Part shown: one piece after another, positions 43,795 through 51,917 of the stretch | How the letters are laid out: every line of letters starts with the position of its first letter | Position numbering within the stretch: position 1 is the stretch's first letter | Assembly (NCBI RefSeq): GCF_014647375.1 | Contig: NZ_BMPB01000006.1 | Span: 310,001 to 374,000, forward strand | Length of the DNA stretch: 64,000 nt | Source: Parabacteroides faecis | Lineage (GTDB): Bacteria > Bacteroidota > Bacteroidia > Bacteroidales > Tannerellaceae | Direction: 5' to 3' | Notes under the pieces: generated by a model | Database searches by the model: none | The model's input: the letters and a program-made list of their open reading frames with translations, nothing else | What the model was told of the DNA's origin: nothing | Translations under genes and position numbers: made by a program

Positions 43795-45735
43795 TTACTT
43801 ATCCAGTTCTTTGTCGATCATTTCTTTCATCTTGTCCACTCCCATAAAACCGACCTGGAAATGGACCGGTGTACCGTCTTTTGCCACTACCATATAAGAT
43901 GGGACACCCTGGATACCGAATTTCTTTCCCCAATATTCCCATTGTTCCCCGGTAACACGGTAATGTTCGCCTTTGATATCCGGGATCATTTGCTCCCAGG
44001 CTCCCTTCGGTGAATTTTCGGCGGCAAGATAGAGGAATACGACATCTTTTCCTTCATAATCCTTTTTCACCGGTTCCGTTTGCTTCATTGCCATCCGGCA
44101 AGGGCCGCACCAGGTTGCCCAGAAATCGACAAAGACAACTTTTCCACGGTAAGGAGTCGTGATCGCATTGAATAATTCCTCAGCCGGAATATCAGCCGTA
44201 TTCACACGATCCACTACATAGCCCGATTTTTTCTTGTTTTCTTCGATCGTCAGCTTGAGCCTATTGTTCATATCGGTCAGGATATTTTTGATTACCGGTG
44301 ATATCTTATCGGCTTCGGCCAACTGGTCGTCGGTAAGAGGTTGGAACTCCTGGATCGGGAGAGCCAGCTTTTGTGCTGCTATAAGGTCGAACAGGAATCC
44401 TTCGTTCGTTCCCATCAGTTTGGCTATGTCAGCTGTATTGTCAGGAAGTTCTTTGATATCTTTCGGCAGTGGTTTACCTGATAAATTGGCATATTGGAGA
44501 CTACGAATAATATAAGTTAAATCCGAACAATAGAGTGCGACCGGTGAATTGGGGATAAATTCAGGAATGAAATCGTAATAAGCAGCGGTGATCTCCGGTT
44601 GTACAAATCCGGTAGCAGCCGAATCCCGTGGGATATTGTTAATCTGCCGATAGGCATATTCAAGGATATAAGTACCCATTAACTGTTGGGCTGTTTCCAT
44701 ATCGGCATTCATTAACAGGATTTTACGGTAAGCGTCGCTGATTTCCGGATATTTATCCAGTTCCTTTATTCCCTTTTCCCTGCGGTTCAGCCAATATTGT
44801 TTATACTGATCGATATTCATCGCAGCCACATCTTTAAACATTTGTTCATAATCAGCCTGCGAATTAATGCCTACCGGCAGTGCGCGGAGCGGTCCGTTGC
44901 ATATCTCATTATTCAATGCGGCCAAACCGCCGCTAAAGTAATATTTTTCACCGAGTGACGGTTTATCTTTTTGCAGTTTCGATTGTGCCCGGCATATTTC
45001 CGGAAAATTGATTTCGACAGTGGTCGTTTCTCCCGGTTTCAGATAAACCTGTGCCTGCATGAAATTAGCTGATATACCGACAATAGAGATGTGATTGAGA
45101 GGAAGTTCCAGTTTGAAATTCCCTTGCGCGTCCACTTTGATCGAATTTTCATCTGTATTGCCGGTGATCGGATTGAAAGTCCAGGTAGAACCTGCCAGTT
45201 TCATTTCCGGACGGTATCCGGCAATATGTCCTTTCAGAGTGGCAATACCGGCTTTTAATTCAGGTGTTTCCAATACCGGTGTTTCTTTCGGATTCTTTTT
45301 CCCGGCCAGTGAGGAAGAGGCCGGTTTGCCATCCAGATGGATTCCCCAGATGCTGAAACCACCTTCTACATCTCCTTCAGAGAAATCGACTGTCTTTGTA
45401 TTTTCCGGTAGCGGCGGGAAAATCATCTGGAAAGAGTAAGTACCCGATTCAGGCATCCATATTTCTTTATCCAGTTCCATTCCGACTCCCGACAGTATTT
45501 CATATTTTTTACCGTCTGCCTGCAGATAACTACCCGTAGCAATTTTGATCCAATTGTGAGGACGATAGAAAGCGTCGATGTATACGATAGTTGCCGTATC
45601 GTTCAATACCACTTTCTGCACTTCAAGGGATGTGGAACTCCATGCGTCGAAAGCGGGCAGTTCTATTACGCGTTCTTTTGCCTGTACGATCGTACAGCAA
45701 AAAAGAACAATGAAAGATAAGAATAACTGTTTCAT
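43795..45735 (-). CDS. Exported thioredoxin-domain protein
   Basis: This is 646 residues with a signal peptide (LFCCTIVQAKE). The N-terminal part is a beta-rich domain of about 250 residues (ELPAFDAWSSTSLEVQKVVL), then a helical middle region. The C-terminal TlpA-like thioredoxin domain starts near 525 with WCGPC at 542-546 and a cis-proline segment intact (GIQGVPSYMVV). It probably reduces or oxidises periplasmic disulfides. It starts 19 bp after the ABC ATPase gene and is cotranscribed with it, so it may assist assembly of that transporter or its client (inference). Confidence 0.87.
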   Translation of the reverse strand: MKQLFLSFIVLFCCTIVQAKERVIELPAFDAWSSTSLEVQKVVLNDTATIVYIDAFYRPHNWIKIATGSYLQADGKKYEILSGVGMELDKEIWMPESGTYSFQMIFPPLPENTKTVDFSEGDVEGGFSIWGIHLDGKPASSSLAGKKNPKETPVLETPELKAGIATLKGHIAGYRPEMKLAGSTWTFNPITGNTDENSIKVDAQGNFKLELPLNHISIVGISANFMQAQVYLKPGETTTVEINFPEICRAQSKLQKDKPSLGEKYYFSGGLAALNNEICNGPLRALPVGINSQADYEQMFKDVAAMNIDQYKQYWLNRREKGIKELDKYPEISDAYRKILLMNADMETAQQLMGTYILEYAYRQINNIPRDSAATGFVQPEITAAYYDFIPEFIPNSPVALYCSDLTYIIRSLQYANLSGKPLPKDIKELPDNTADIAKLMGTNEGFLFDLIAAQKLALPIQEFQPLTDDQLAEADKISPVIKNILTDMNNRLKLTIEENKKKSGYVVDRVNTADIPAEELFNAITTPYRGKVVFVDFWATWCGPCRMAMKQTEPVKKDYEGKDVVFLYLAAENSPKGAWEQMIPDIKGEHYRVTGEQWEYWGKKFGIQGVPSYMVVAKDGTPVHFQVGFMGVDKMKEMIDKELDK

Positions 45736-45754
45736 GGATGATTGGTTTAGAGTA

Positions 45755-46429
45755 TCAGATTACAGTTTCCGTCACAACCTGTCCGTCGAACAGATTGATG
45801 ATGCGTGAGGCATATCCGGCATCATGCTGGCTATGGGTTACCATAACGATGGTCGTGCCCTCTTTATTTAATTCGTTGAGCAGGTTCATCACTTCCTGTC
45901 CGTTCTTACTATCCAGATTACCTGTCGGCTCATCGGCAAGTATCAGTTTCGGATTGGCAACGACGGCACGGGCGATGGCGACACGTTGTTGCTGACCTCC
46001 GGATAATTGCTGCGGAAAATGCTTTTCGCGGTGGACGATCGCCATACGTTCCATTGCCTCTTTCACTTTCTGCTTGCGTTCTGCGGCTGAAACTCCCATG
46101 TAAAGCAGGGGCAGTTCTATATTTTCATATACATTCAGTTCGTCTATCAGGTTAAAACTCTGGAATACGAAACCGATGATCCCTTTACGCAGTTTGGTAC
46201 GTTGAGCTTCCGTGAATTTAGACACTTCCGTTCCATTGAGGTAATACTCACCGGCGCTTGGATTGTCCAGTAATCCCAGGATGTTCAGTAGTGTAGACTT
46301 ACCGCAACCGGAAGGTCCCATAATTGCTACAAACTCTCCTTCTTTCACTTCTATATTCACCTTGTTCAAGGCCCATGTTTCCACTTCTTCTGTGCGGAAG
46401 ATTTTTTCTAATGCTACTGTCTTAATCAT
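45755..46429 (-). CDS. ABC transporter ATP-binding protein (MacB/LolD type)
   Basis: This is 224 residues, all one nucleotide-binding domain. It has Walker A GPSGCGKST (38-46), Q-loop FVFQ (87-90), signature LSGGQ (142-146), Walker B LILADEP (162-168) and an H-loop in VMVTHSQHD. It is of the subclass that serves FtsX/MacB-type permeases. It is the only ATPase in the window, while seven permease genes lack one, so it may power several of them (inference). First gene of an operon with the thioredoxin-domain protein, behind a possible sigma-54 promoter. Confidence 0.94.
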   Translation of the reverse strand: MIKTVALEKIFRTEEVETWALNKVNIEVKEGEFVAIMGPSGCGKSTLLNILGLLDNPSAGEYYLNGTEVSKFTEAQRTKLRKGIIGFVFQSFNLIDELNVYENIELPLLYMGVSAAERKQKVKEAMERMAIVHREKHFPQQLSGGQQQRVAIARAVVANPKLILADEPTGNLDSKNGQEVMNLLNELNKEGTTIVMVTHSQHDAGYASRIINLFDGQVVTETVI

Positions 46430-46460
46430 GAGTATAAGAATTTTAATTTGCTATATAGAG

Positions 46461-46477
46461 AACAAAAGCTATGCCAA
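46461..46477 (-). promoter_or_regulatory. Possible sigma-54 (-24/-12) promoter of the ABC ATPase operon
   Basis: The minus strand reads TTGGCATAGCTTTTGTT. Compared with TTGGCACG-N4-TTGCW it keeps TTGGCA, the exact spacing and TTG, but differs at three positions (CG to TA, C to T). Start of transcription would fall about 20 nt before the ATG at 46429. Confidence 0.4.
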
Positions 46478-46585
46478 TTTTGTAAATAGCTGATATGTAT
46501 GGGTATATGGTCTTTGGGGCGCTCGTTGCTTGTGCATATCCGCACGAATCTGGTTCGAAAACGCACGGAAAAGGAATTGGATAAG

Positions 46586-46609
46586 TTTTGATAGCTGGAA
46601 ATATCAAAA
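46586..46609. repeat. Perfect dyad TTTTGATA-N8-TATCAAAA
   Basis: The 8-bp arms (46586-46593 and 46602-46609) are perfect inverted repeats. The TTTTGATA half-site recurs at 46724-46731. The dyad lies about 110 bp upstream of the sigma-54-like box, where enhancer sites of NtrC-type activators usually sit. There is no gene between 46430 and 46808. Confidence 0.5.
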
Positions 46610-46678
46610 TGTAAATATAAATGAATGTTTTGTGTAATTTCTGATACGTTAAAAAATATTAGTCGCGGGGGTATTTTC

Positions 46679-46717
46679 ATTTACCCACTATACTAATCCG
46701 ATTTACCCGCTATATTA
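46679..46717. repeat. Two 17-bp direct repeats with 22-bp period
   Basis: ATTTACCCACTATACTA (46679-46695) and ATTTACCCGCTATATTA (46701-46717) differ at two positions. The 22-bp spacing equals about two helical turns, so a dimer could bind both on one DNA face. They lie between the ECF sigma gene and the ABC ATPase gene. Confidence 0.5.
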
Positions 46718-46808
46718 TTATCATTTTGATAGTTTGAAAAGGATAGATCCGTATAGCTCTTACCCGTTGTTTGAATGGGGGGAACGATTACTCTTTGAGA
46801 CGGGGGGG

Positions 46809-47390
46809 TTATAAAATATCCTCATATAAACTATATAACCTTTTCCGGAGGAACAATATCGCATATCGTTTTCTGGAAATTAGCGTATTGACCGGTATTC
46901 CGGTCGATTCCGCTATTTCTTTGAACGGGATACCTTCCAGTTCTGTCAGTTCAAAGACAGTCCTTTGCTCACCCGGTAATTCGAGCAGGGCATTTTCCAG
47001 TTCCTCCCAGACGGTGGAACGGATGAAATCCATTTCCGGCGATTGGTCTTCATCGGGCATTAACTCGGAAAGTTCTTTCAGGAAAGTACCGTCATCCTCG
47101 TTATTGGAAAGATACGGCATTTCTTCCTCCCGATGCTTCCGGCTTCGGTCGATGATCTGGTTGCGGGCAACCGAATATAACCAGGCGGCGATCTGTTCAA
47201 TCGGGTTATCCTCCTGGTCACTTTTCATGAACTGGTAAAATACGTTTTGCAGGATATCTTCACTATCTTCTTTGGATGAAACACGTTTGGCTATGAATCC
47301 TTTCAGTTGTGCCTGATATTTCCGGAAGATATCCGCAATCCGTATGTCCCGTTCTGAATTGGCTGATGTATTTGTAGATATCTCTTTCAT
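46809..47390 (-). CDS. ECF-type RNA polymerase sigma factor
   Basis: This is 193 residues. Region 2 is about 20-95 (IFRKYQAQLKGFIAKRV, SEDILQNVFYQFM, AWLYSVARNQIIDRSRK). An acidic linker follows (LSNNEDDGTFLKEL), then region 4 at about 135-190 (LLELPGEQRTVFELTELEGIPFKEIA, VNTLISRKRYAILFLRKRL). Its start overlaps the stop of the small membrane-protein gene by 4 bp, so the two are translationally coupled. That membrane protein has no obvious anti-sigma domain but is the best regulator candidate here. Confidence 0.92.
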   Translation of the reverse strand: MKEISTNTSANSERDIRIADIFRKYQAQLKGFIAKRVSSKEDSEDILQNVFYQFMKSDQEDNPIEQIAAWLYSVARNQIIDRSRKHREEEMPYLSNNEDDGTFLKELSELMPDEDQSPEMDFIRSTVWEELENALLELPGEQRTVFELTELEGIPFKEIAESTGIPVNTLISRKRYAILFLRKRLYSLYEDIL

Positions 47391-47770
47391 TCGGGTGTAT
47401 TACCGGAGGCCGGTTCCTGCATATCAAATCTACCGTTACGAAAATCAGCCATGTGCTTGCGTATATGTTCCCGACGTTCTTCCCATGACATATTCTTCAT
47501 TCGTTCTTTAAACCGGGCATCCCTTTCCTGATTACCGAAAAAAAAGCCTTCCGGTTGGCGTCCGAATTGACCGAATTTTCCGATACCACCGAATAGAAGG
47601 CGGGTAAGTACCATAAAACCGGCAGCCTGCCAGTAAGTGATGGCCGCCCAACCGATAACGGAAGGAACCAGCAGATTCCATAAAAACATGACAGCCAGTG
47701 TCGCTAAAGCAAATATACCTACAAAGAACAGGAAAGCGAATCCTCCTTTGAATATTCTTGAATTTCTCAT
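47387..47770 (-). CDS. Small two-span membrane protein of unknown function
   Basis: This is 127 residues from the ATG at 47770 (MRNSRIFKGG). Two hydrophobic helices lie at about 10-33 and 36-58. A charged C-terminal tail contains RFKERMKNMSWEERREHIRKHM, an amphipathic helix with alternating basic and acidic residues. A longer frame runs upstream to 47893 but overlaps the ferredoxin gene and lacks plausible sequence. It sits between ferredoxin and sigma genes and overlaps the sigma start. It may control that sigma factor. Confidence 0.75.
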   Translation of the reverse strand: MRNSRIFKGGFAFLFFVGIFALATLAVMFLWNLLVPSVIGWAAITYWQAAGFMVLTRLLFGGIGKFGQFGRQPEGFFFGNQERDARFKERMKNMSWEERREHIRKHMADFRNGRFDMQEPASGNTPE

Positions 47771-47793
47771 TGTGATATAAATTATATTGTTTA

Positions 47794-48015
47794 TTACTCT
47801 GTTATTAATTCGATGGCGTGCGTTTGGCATACTTTTACACAGTTCCCGCAACCAACGCAATTTTCCGGATTGCTCACTGTGGCATAACTGCAACTACCGT
47901 TATTCACCATCTTCAAAACATCTCTACGGCATCTTTTTGCACAATATCCGCATCCACTACACTCATACGCAAAGACTTGTAAAGATATGACTTCTTTTCT
48001 TTTTCTTCCGAACAT
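47794..48015 (-). CDS. Two-cluster 4Fe-4S ferredoxin
   Basis: This is 73 residues with two motifs of the form CxxCxxCxxxC. Cys19, 22, 25 and 29 are in ECSGCGYCAKRC; Cys53, 56, 59 and 63 are in CVGCGNCVKVC. It should carry two [4Fe-4S] clusters and transfer electrons in the cytoplasm. The basic N-terminus and Arg-rich first motif (AKRCRRDV) are unusual for an acidic ferredoxin. First gene of a probable operon with the membrane protein (23 bp) and ECF sigma factor. Confidence 0.92.
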   Translation of the reverse strand: MFGRKRKEVISLQVFAYECSGCGYCAKRCRRDVLKMVNNGSCSYATVSNPENCVGCGNCVKVCQTHAIELITE

Positions 48016-48116
48016 TTTCTGTTTCCATTTTAATAATTAAAAATCTGTTTAGTAAGACATGCCTTCTGTTCTTGTAGACGATTGACACGAAGGAATATTT
48101 TAAATAGAACTATTTT

Positions 48117-48150
48117 TTTGAATTATATCTTGCATTAGTCTGTATATTTG
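48117..48150 (+). promoter_or_regulatory. Promoter of nudC
   Basis: A TTTG -33 box (48117-48120) and a TATATTTG -7 box (48143-48150) are separated by 22 bp. The box ends 21 bp before the ATG at 48172. This is the best-formed promoter in the window. Confidence 0.65.
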
Positions 48151-48171
48151 TGCGTTCAAAAGTAAAAAGTG

Positions 48172-48951
48172 ATGAGCAATGTAAATAATGCACCTGTGTA
48201 CTGGTTTATTTTTTTCAACGACCAGTTACTGTTGAAGAAAGAAGGTGAAACCTATACAATCCCTTGTAGTATCGATCCTCCTGTCCCGGTAGAGAATGTA
48301 TTGGAAGTCTGTTCGTTCCGGGATGTACCCTGTCGGACAGCTGCTGTCGGAATACCGTTGGAAGAAACCGCTGGTTTCGTACCGATGGGATTACGGGCAT
48401 CGTACGATTATCTCGATGGAACGTTGCATACTATAGCCGGTAAGGCTTACGAATTGATTTATTGGGACTTGCACAGCCGTTTCTGTCCTGCCTGCGGGAC
48501 ACGAACAGTTCTGCAGACTGCTATATCCAAACAATGCCCTGCCTGTAAATATGAGATATATCCGGTTGTTTCTCCGGCTATATTGGTCCTGATCCGTAAA
48601 GAAGATTCGATATTGCTGGTTCATGCCCGGAATTTTAAGGGATCTTTTCATGGGCTGGTTGCCGGTTTCCTGGAAACGGGAGAGACCTTGGAAGAATGTG
48701 TAAAACGGGAAGTAATGGAAGAAACAGGGTTGGAGATCGCCAATATCTCTTATTTTGGAAATCAACCGTGGCCATATCCCAGTAACCTGATGGTCGGGTT
48801 TATTGCCGATTATGTCAGTGGAACGATCCGTTTGCAGGATGAAGAACTGAGCGAAGGCGCTTTCTTCACAAAAGAAAATCTGCCGGAACTTCCCCGGAAG
48901 CTCAGTTTGGCGCGTAAGATGATCGACTGGTGGCTGGAACAGAATAAATAA
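48172..48951 (+). CDS. nudC: NAD(+) diphosphatase / NADH pyrophosphatase NudC
   Basis: This is 259 residues. The N-terminal domain leads to a zinc ribbon (FCPACGTRT and QCPACKYEIYP, four Cys), then a Nudix domain with the full box (GFLETGETLEECVKREVMEETGLEI) and the NudC signature after it (NQPWPYPSNLM). It hydrolyses NAD(H) to NMN(H) and AMP, and in known members removes NAD caps from RNA. It is cytoplasmic. I start at ATG 48172 rather than the GTG one codon earlier. It is monocistronic and convergent with the next lipoprotein gene. Confidence 0.94.
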   Translation: MSNVNNAPVYWFIFFNDQLLLKKEGETYTIPCSIDPPVPVENVLEVCSFRDVPCRTAAVGIPLEETAGFVPMGLRASYDYLDGTLHTIAGKAYELIYWDLHSRFCPACGTRTVLQTAISKQCPACKYEIYPVVSPAILVLIRKEDSILLVHARNFKGSFHGLVAGFLETGETLEECVKREVMEETGLEIANISYFGNQPWPYPSNLMVGFIADYVSGTIRLQDEELSEGAFFTKENLPELPRKLSLARKMIDWWLEQNK

Positions 48952-48962
48952 TGTTACATAAT

Positions 48963-49012
48963 GGCACAATATGAATAGTGAAATTGAGCGTTATTCATAT
49001 TCATATTGTGCC
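48963..49012. terminator. Bidirectional terminator whose stem overlaps a coding end
   Basis: GGCACAATATGAATA (48963-48977) and its exact complement (48998-49012) make a 15-bp stem with a 20-nt loop. The right arm lies within the last codons of the minus-strand lipoprotein gene that ends at 48991. The convergent nudC gene ends at 48951. Confidence 0.6.
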
Positions 49013-49809
49013 GTGAAATCAGCCAGGGAACTGTATGAGACAAGTTCTTTCGACTCTGAACGGATAAGGTTATAATTGCTATCGTATGTGTTGATAACTT
49101 TTCTGATTGCTTCTCCTGTTGAGGAAAAGGTGACCGACCGGGTATTCAGTCCGTCGATAAAAGAATATTGTATATAATTGATCAATTGATTATTGGCCGC
49201 ATAATAGCGTTCCAGAATCAATTTGCCGACCTTGTCATAGGTATATGTCGTATAACTTTCCAAAGCTCCGGAAGTACCGTAATGTTCTTTCCGGTCCAGC
49301 ATATTATTCTTGTATTTATAGACATCGTATTCAGATTGCGAAATAACCGGATAATAAGTGATACTCTTTTCCATTTTTCCCTCTTTTGAATAGATGTAGA
49401 CTTGTGTCTGCAGGTTGATAAATCCTGCCGGTACATTTTTATTTGCTGTAAAATTGGAAGTAAGTATCAACCGGTCTTCCTGGTCGTATTGATAAATATT
49501 ATATTCAGTTGTATCGGTCACTGTCGTCCCGTTATACATACAGCCGGAAATCCGGGATAATTGTCCTTCGTTGTTGTACTCATAAATTTTGCCGGAATAA
49601 ACGGAATCGAACGAACCGGGTACGATCCGCTTCAGACGTGCGTTATTAAGAGATAACCTTTGAGGAACTTCATCATTGACAAATGTTACTTCCGGGTTAT
49701 CGTTTACCGGCAACTTATCCAGATCTGAAGAATCACAACTGACCATCCCGTTCGTAAATAACAGGATGCAGACGAATATTGTCCATATATGTTCAGTTCT
49801 TTTCTTCAT
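48991..49809 (-). CDS. Lipoprotein with RHS/YD-like repeats
   Basis: This is 272 residues with a lipoprotein signal (FTNGMVSC). The body holds a string of short repeats of the form YxYNxxGxL: KIYEYNNEGQLSRISG, YQYDQEDRLIL, YIYSKEGKMEKS, YTYDKVGKLILERYY and NTYDSNYNLIRSE. These resemble the beta-hairpin repeats of RHS/YD proteins and of DUF4595-like lipoproteins. It is likely surface-exposed. No catalytic motif is visible. It is 21 bp downstream of the next small lipoprotein and probably cotranscribed with it. Confidence 0.75.
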   Translation of the reverse strand: MKKRTEHIWTIFVCILLFTNGMVSCDSSDLDKLPVNDNPEVTFVNDEVPQRLSLNNARLKRIVPGSFDSVYSGKIYEYNNEGQLSRISGCMYNGTTVTDTTEYNIYQYDQEDRLILTSNFTANKNVPAGFINLQTQVYIYSKEGKMEKSITYYPVISQSEYDVYKYKNNMLDRKEHYGTSGALESYTTYTYDKVGKLILERYYAANNQLINYIQYSFIDGLNTRSVTFSSTGEAIRKVINTYDSNYNLIRSESKELVSYSSLADFTAQYEYE

Positions 49810-49830
49810 GAGGGACGCTACGATATTATT

Positions 49831-50337
49831 TTATTGATTATCCAGTGTATCTACCCATATATTCAGACATAGCTGTGGATATAGGTAAAAACTTTCTTCC
49901 AGTGTTCCTACAGATTTCATTTGCTCTGAGATCTGATCCATGATCGCAGGCTGTGAAGCCATAAGAATATCATGGATGATATAAGAGAAAAAATCTATTT
50001 CTTTTTTCAGGAATTTATCCATCAACAAATAAGATACGTTGGGAGAGGAAGAAAGCATGAATTCTTTAAAATCCTGATATTCCGGTGTCTCCATACAAGT
50101 ATATGGATTACTTGCATAAGATAACTCATCACATTTCTCTATGAACCGGTCGAATTTCTCATTAAATATTTTTCTGTCGGATTTAGTGGTCGATTTCATA
50201 CCCTGGTTGATCCTGAGACGCAAATCAGGTGTTATCTTATATACATCCGGCTCCTGGAAGCTCTCACTTTCGCAGGAGGTGAAGAATATTAAGGCGATCG
50301 AGGCAAGCAAAAGTGCCAATATCTGTAATTTAGTCAT
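49831..50337 (-). CDS. Small lipoprotein of unknown function
   Basis: This is 168 residues with a lipoprotein signal (LIFFTSCESES, lipid Cys near 22). The mature part is mostly alpha-helical (RKIFNEKFDRFIEKCDEL, ISYLLMDKFLKKEIDFFSY-like segments). I recognise no family. First gene of a probable pair with the YD-repeat lipoprotein downstream. Confidence 0.65.
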   Translation of the reverse strand: MTKLQILALLLASIALIFFTSCESESFQEPDVYKITPDLRLRINQGMKSTTKSDRKIFNEKFDRFIEKCDELSYASNPYTCMETPEYQDFKEFMLSSSPNVSYLLMDKFLKKEIDFFSYIIHDILMASQPAIMDQISEQMKSVGTLEESFYLYPQLCLNIWVDTLDNQ

Positions 50338-50481
50338 AAATGTCCGCTATTTTTTTATTTTATTTCTTAATCGAAAGACGCAATATTTCAATGAAATGCT
50401 GCATCTGATCCGATTAATTATTAATGGTCTTTATAATAAAACGGACGAGATCTTAAAATACTGCATAGCAGATGAAAAAAA

Positions 50482-51216
50482 TTATAATTTAATACTGCCG
50501 ATAACAGTTTGTTCGGTTTCGGCAAAAAGTTCGGCAAAGGGTTTGGCTTTCACAGGAATAGGATCGTGGATGATAAGTTCGATATGATTACCGAGTCCTA
50601 AAGGGAAAGATCCCCATTTGGTCATCTTCCATGCGTTGTTGATGGTGACCGGTACCACGTAGGCAGACGGTGCATACTTACAGAGAATTTTCAATCCGTT
50701 TTCGGCAAAAGGGCGCGGCCTTCCTGTTTTGCTTCGTGTCCCTTCCGGGAAAATTACTGCCGAGCGTTTGTTGGTTTCAATATATTCAGCCATGACGCGG
50801 ATAGCTGTCAATGCTTGTTTCGGATCTTTCCGGTCGATAAGTACAGAACCGCCATGATTAAGGTTGTATGAAATACTGGGGATACCTTTACCCAGCTCGA
50901 TTTTGCTGATAAACTTGGGATGTACTTTGCGCATAAACCAGCAGATGGAGGTAATATCGTACAAGCTCTGATGGTTCGAGGCAATTATCAGCGGGGTGTC
51001 GATTGGGAGCTTCTCCAATCCGCTCACTTTGTATCTTGTTCCCAGTACGTACGTATTGGCAACCAGGAAAAAACTCAAAACATCTACACTTTTTTTATGT
51101 GCTTTGTAACCGAACAGATTGAAGCATATCCACTGCACTACATGAAAGAATGCCAGTGTAGTCCCAAACAACAAATAGTAGATGGCTGAAAGCGGATACG
51201 AAATGATTTTCTCCAT
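50482..51216 (-). CDS. plsC: 1-acyl-sn-glycerol-3-phosphate acyltransferase
   Basis: This is 244 residues. Two N-terminal membrane segments (YPLSAIYYLLFGTTLAFFHVV and DVLSFFLVANTYV) precede the acyltransferase core. It carries the H(x4)D motif NHQSLYD (His82, Asp87), KIELGKGIPSI, the FPEGTRS motif (156-162) and a VPVTI block. It transfers the second acyl chain in phosphatidic acid synthesis at the inner membrane. Other acyltransferases for ornithine lipids share these motifs, so the acceptor is likely but not certain. A -7-like box precedes it at 51273-51280. Confidence 0.9.
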   Translation of the reverse strand: MEKIISYPLSAIYYLLFGTTLAFFHVVQWICFNLFGYKAHKKSVDVLSFFLVANTYVLGTRYKVSGLEKLPIDTPLIIASNHQSLYDITSICWFMRKVHPKFISKIELGKGIPSISYNLNHGGSVLIDRKDPKQALTAIRVMAEYIETNKRSAVIFPEGTRSKTGRPRPFAENGLKILCKYAPSAYVVPVTINNAWKMTKWGSFPLGLGNHIELIIHDPIPVKAKPFAELFAETEQTVIGSIKL

Positions 51217-51272
51217 TTTATCCTTTAAATTGTGTATTTATAAATTCGACCTTATGTTTATTAATAAGGAAA

Positions 51273-51280
51273 CAAAAGTA
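51273..51280 (-). promoter_or_regulatory. Candidate -7 box for plsC
   Basis: The minus strand reads TACTTTTG, a TAnnTTTG match, 56 bp before the start codon and downstream of the DUF4858-like gene's stop. Confidence 0.4.
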
Positions 51281-51304
51281 TAAAAAATTATTCTACTACT
51301 GTAG

Positions 51305-51841
51305 TTACGGATAATTATTGTAATATTTCTGAGTCTGCCAGCGTTGTGCATTTTTTCTTTTGTGGCGTGCACTAGGCATGAATACCTGTTGTAACAGATT
51401 ATCGAAAGAGATGCCGGATGGCTTTTGGGCTTCGGCACGGATATTCGATGAAACCTGGAAAGAACCTAGCATTCTAACTCTGGGTAATGGCTTATTCATC
51501 CCGTATAACCTGAATACAGAAGGAGGAAGGTCTTTCAATGCTACTTTACGGTTGGGATTATGGTCTTCGCTATCTTTGGGACGGACGAACTCGGTAAAAT
51601 CTTTTTGGATGGATTGTGCGGGAGACTGTTCCGGCGCCATGATCATCTTGGAAGCCGGTTCTTCCGTATTGATCAGTGTGCCTGATTGGATCGCTTTCAA
51701 TGCTTCGGGATTAAGTTCCAGTTTCTCTTTGCCTGAGAGAATCTTCTGAAGCCATACCGAATCCTTTTCTGTCCATTGGGCATATAGATAATCCGTATTG
51801 CTCAGGCAGATCAAAAATAATATAATTACTTGTTTACTCAT
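51305..51841 (-). CDS. Secreted DUF4858-like protein
   Basis: This is 178 residues with a signal peptide (LICLSNTDYLYAQ). The mature start WTEKDSVWLQKILSGKEKLELNPEALKAIQSGTLIN resembles the Bacteroides family I know as DUF4858, though that match is from memory. The tail is basic (ARHKRKNAQRWQTQKYYNNYP). There are no catalytic motifs. It follows a strong hairpin that ends the thioredoxin lipoprotein gene, so it is probably separate. Confidence 0.65.
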   Translation of the reverse strand: MSKQVIILFLICLSNTDYLYAQWTEKDSVWLQKILSGKEKLELNPEALKAIQSGTLINTEEPASKMIMAPEQSPAQSIQKDFTEFVRPKDSEDHNPNRKVALKDLPPSVFRLYGMNKPLPRVRMLGSFQVSSNIRAEAQKPSGISFDNLLQQVFMPSARHKRKNAQRWQTQKYYNNYP

Positions 51842-51852
51842 CTAAAATATCA

Positions 51853-51893
51853 ACTTCCCGTACATAATCTATATATTGAAATGTACGGGAAGT
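51853..51893. terminator. Hairpin terminator between thioredoxin and DUF4858-like genes
   Basis: ACTTCCCGTACAT and ATGTACGGGAAGT form a 13-bp perfect stem with a 15-nt loop, 25 bp after the stop at 51918. The minus-strand side is followed by a T-rich stretch. Confidence 0.75.
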
Positions 51894-51917
51894 CGAAATA
51901 CTGCACCGTGTTTAGGT

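Noticed and set aside
47387-47893. Longer 168-codon version of the small membrane protein
   Set aside because: The extra 41 residues overlap the ferredoxin gene and read like frame-shadow sequence. The ATG at 47770 directly precedes a normal membrane-protein start.
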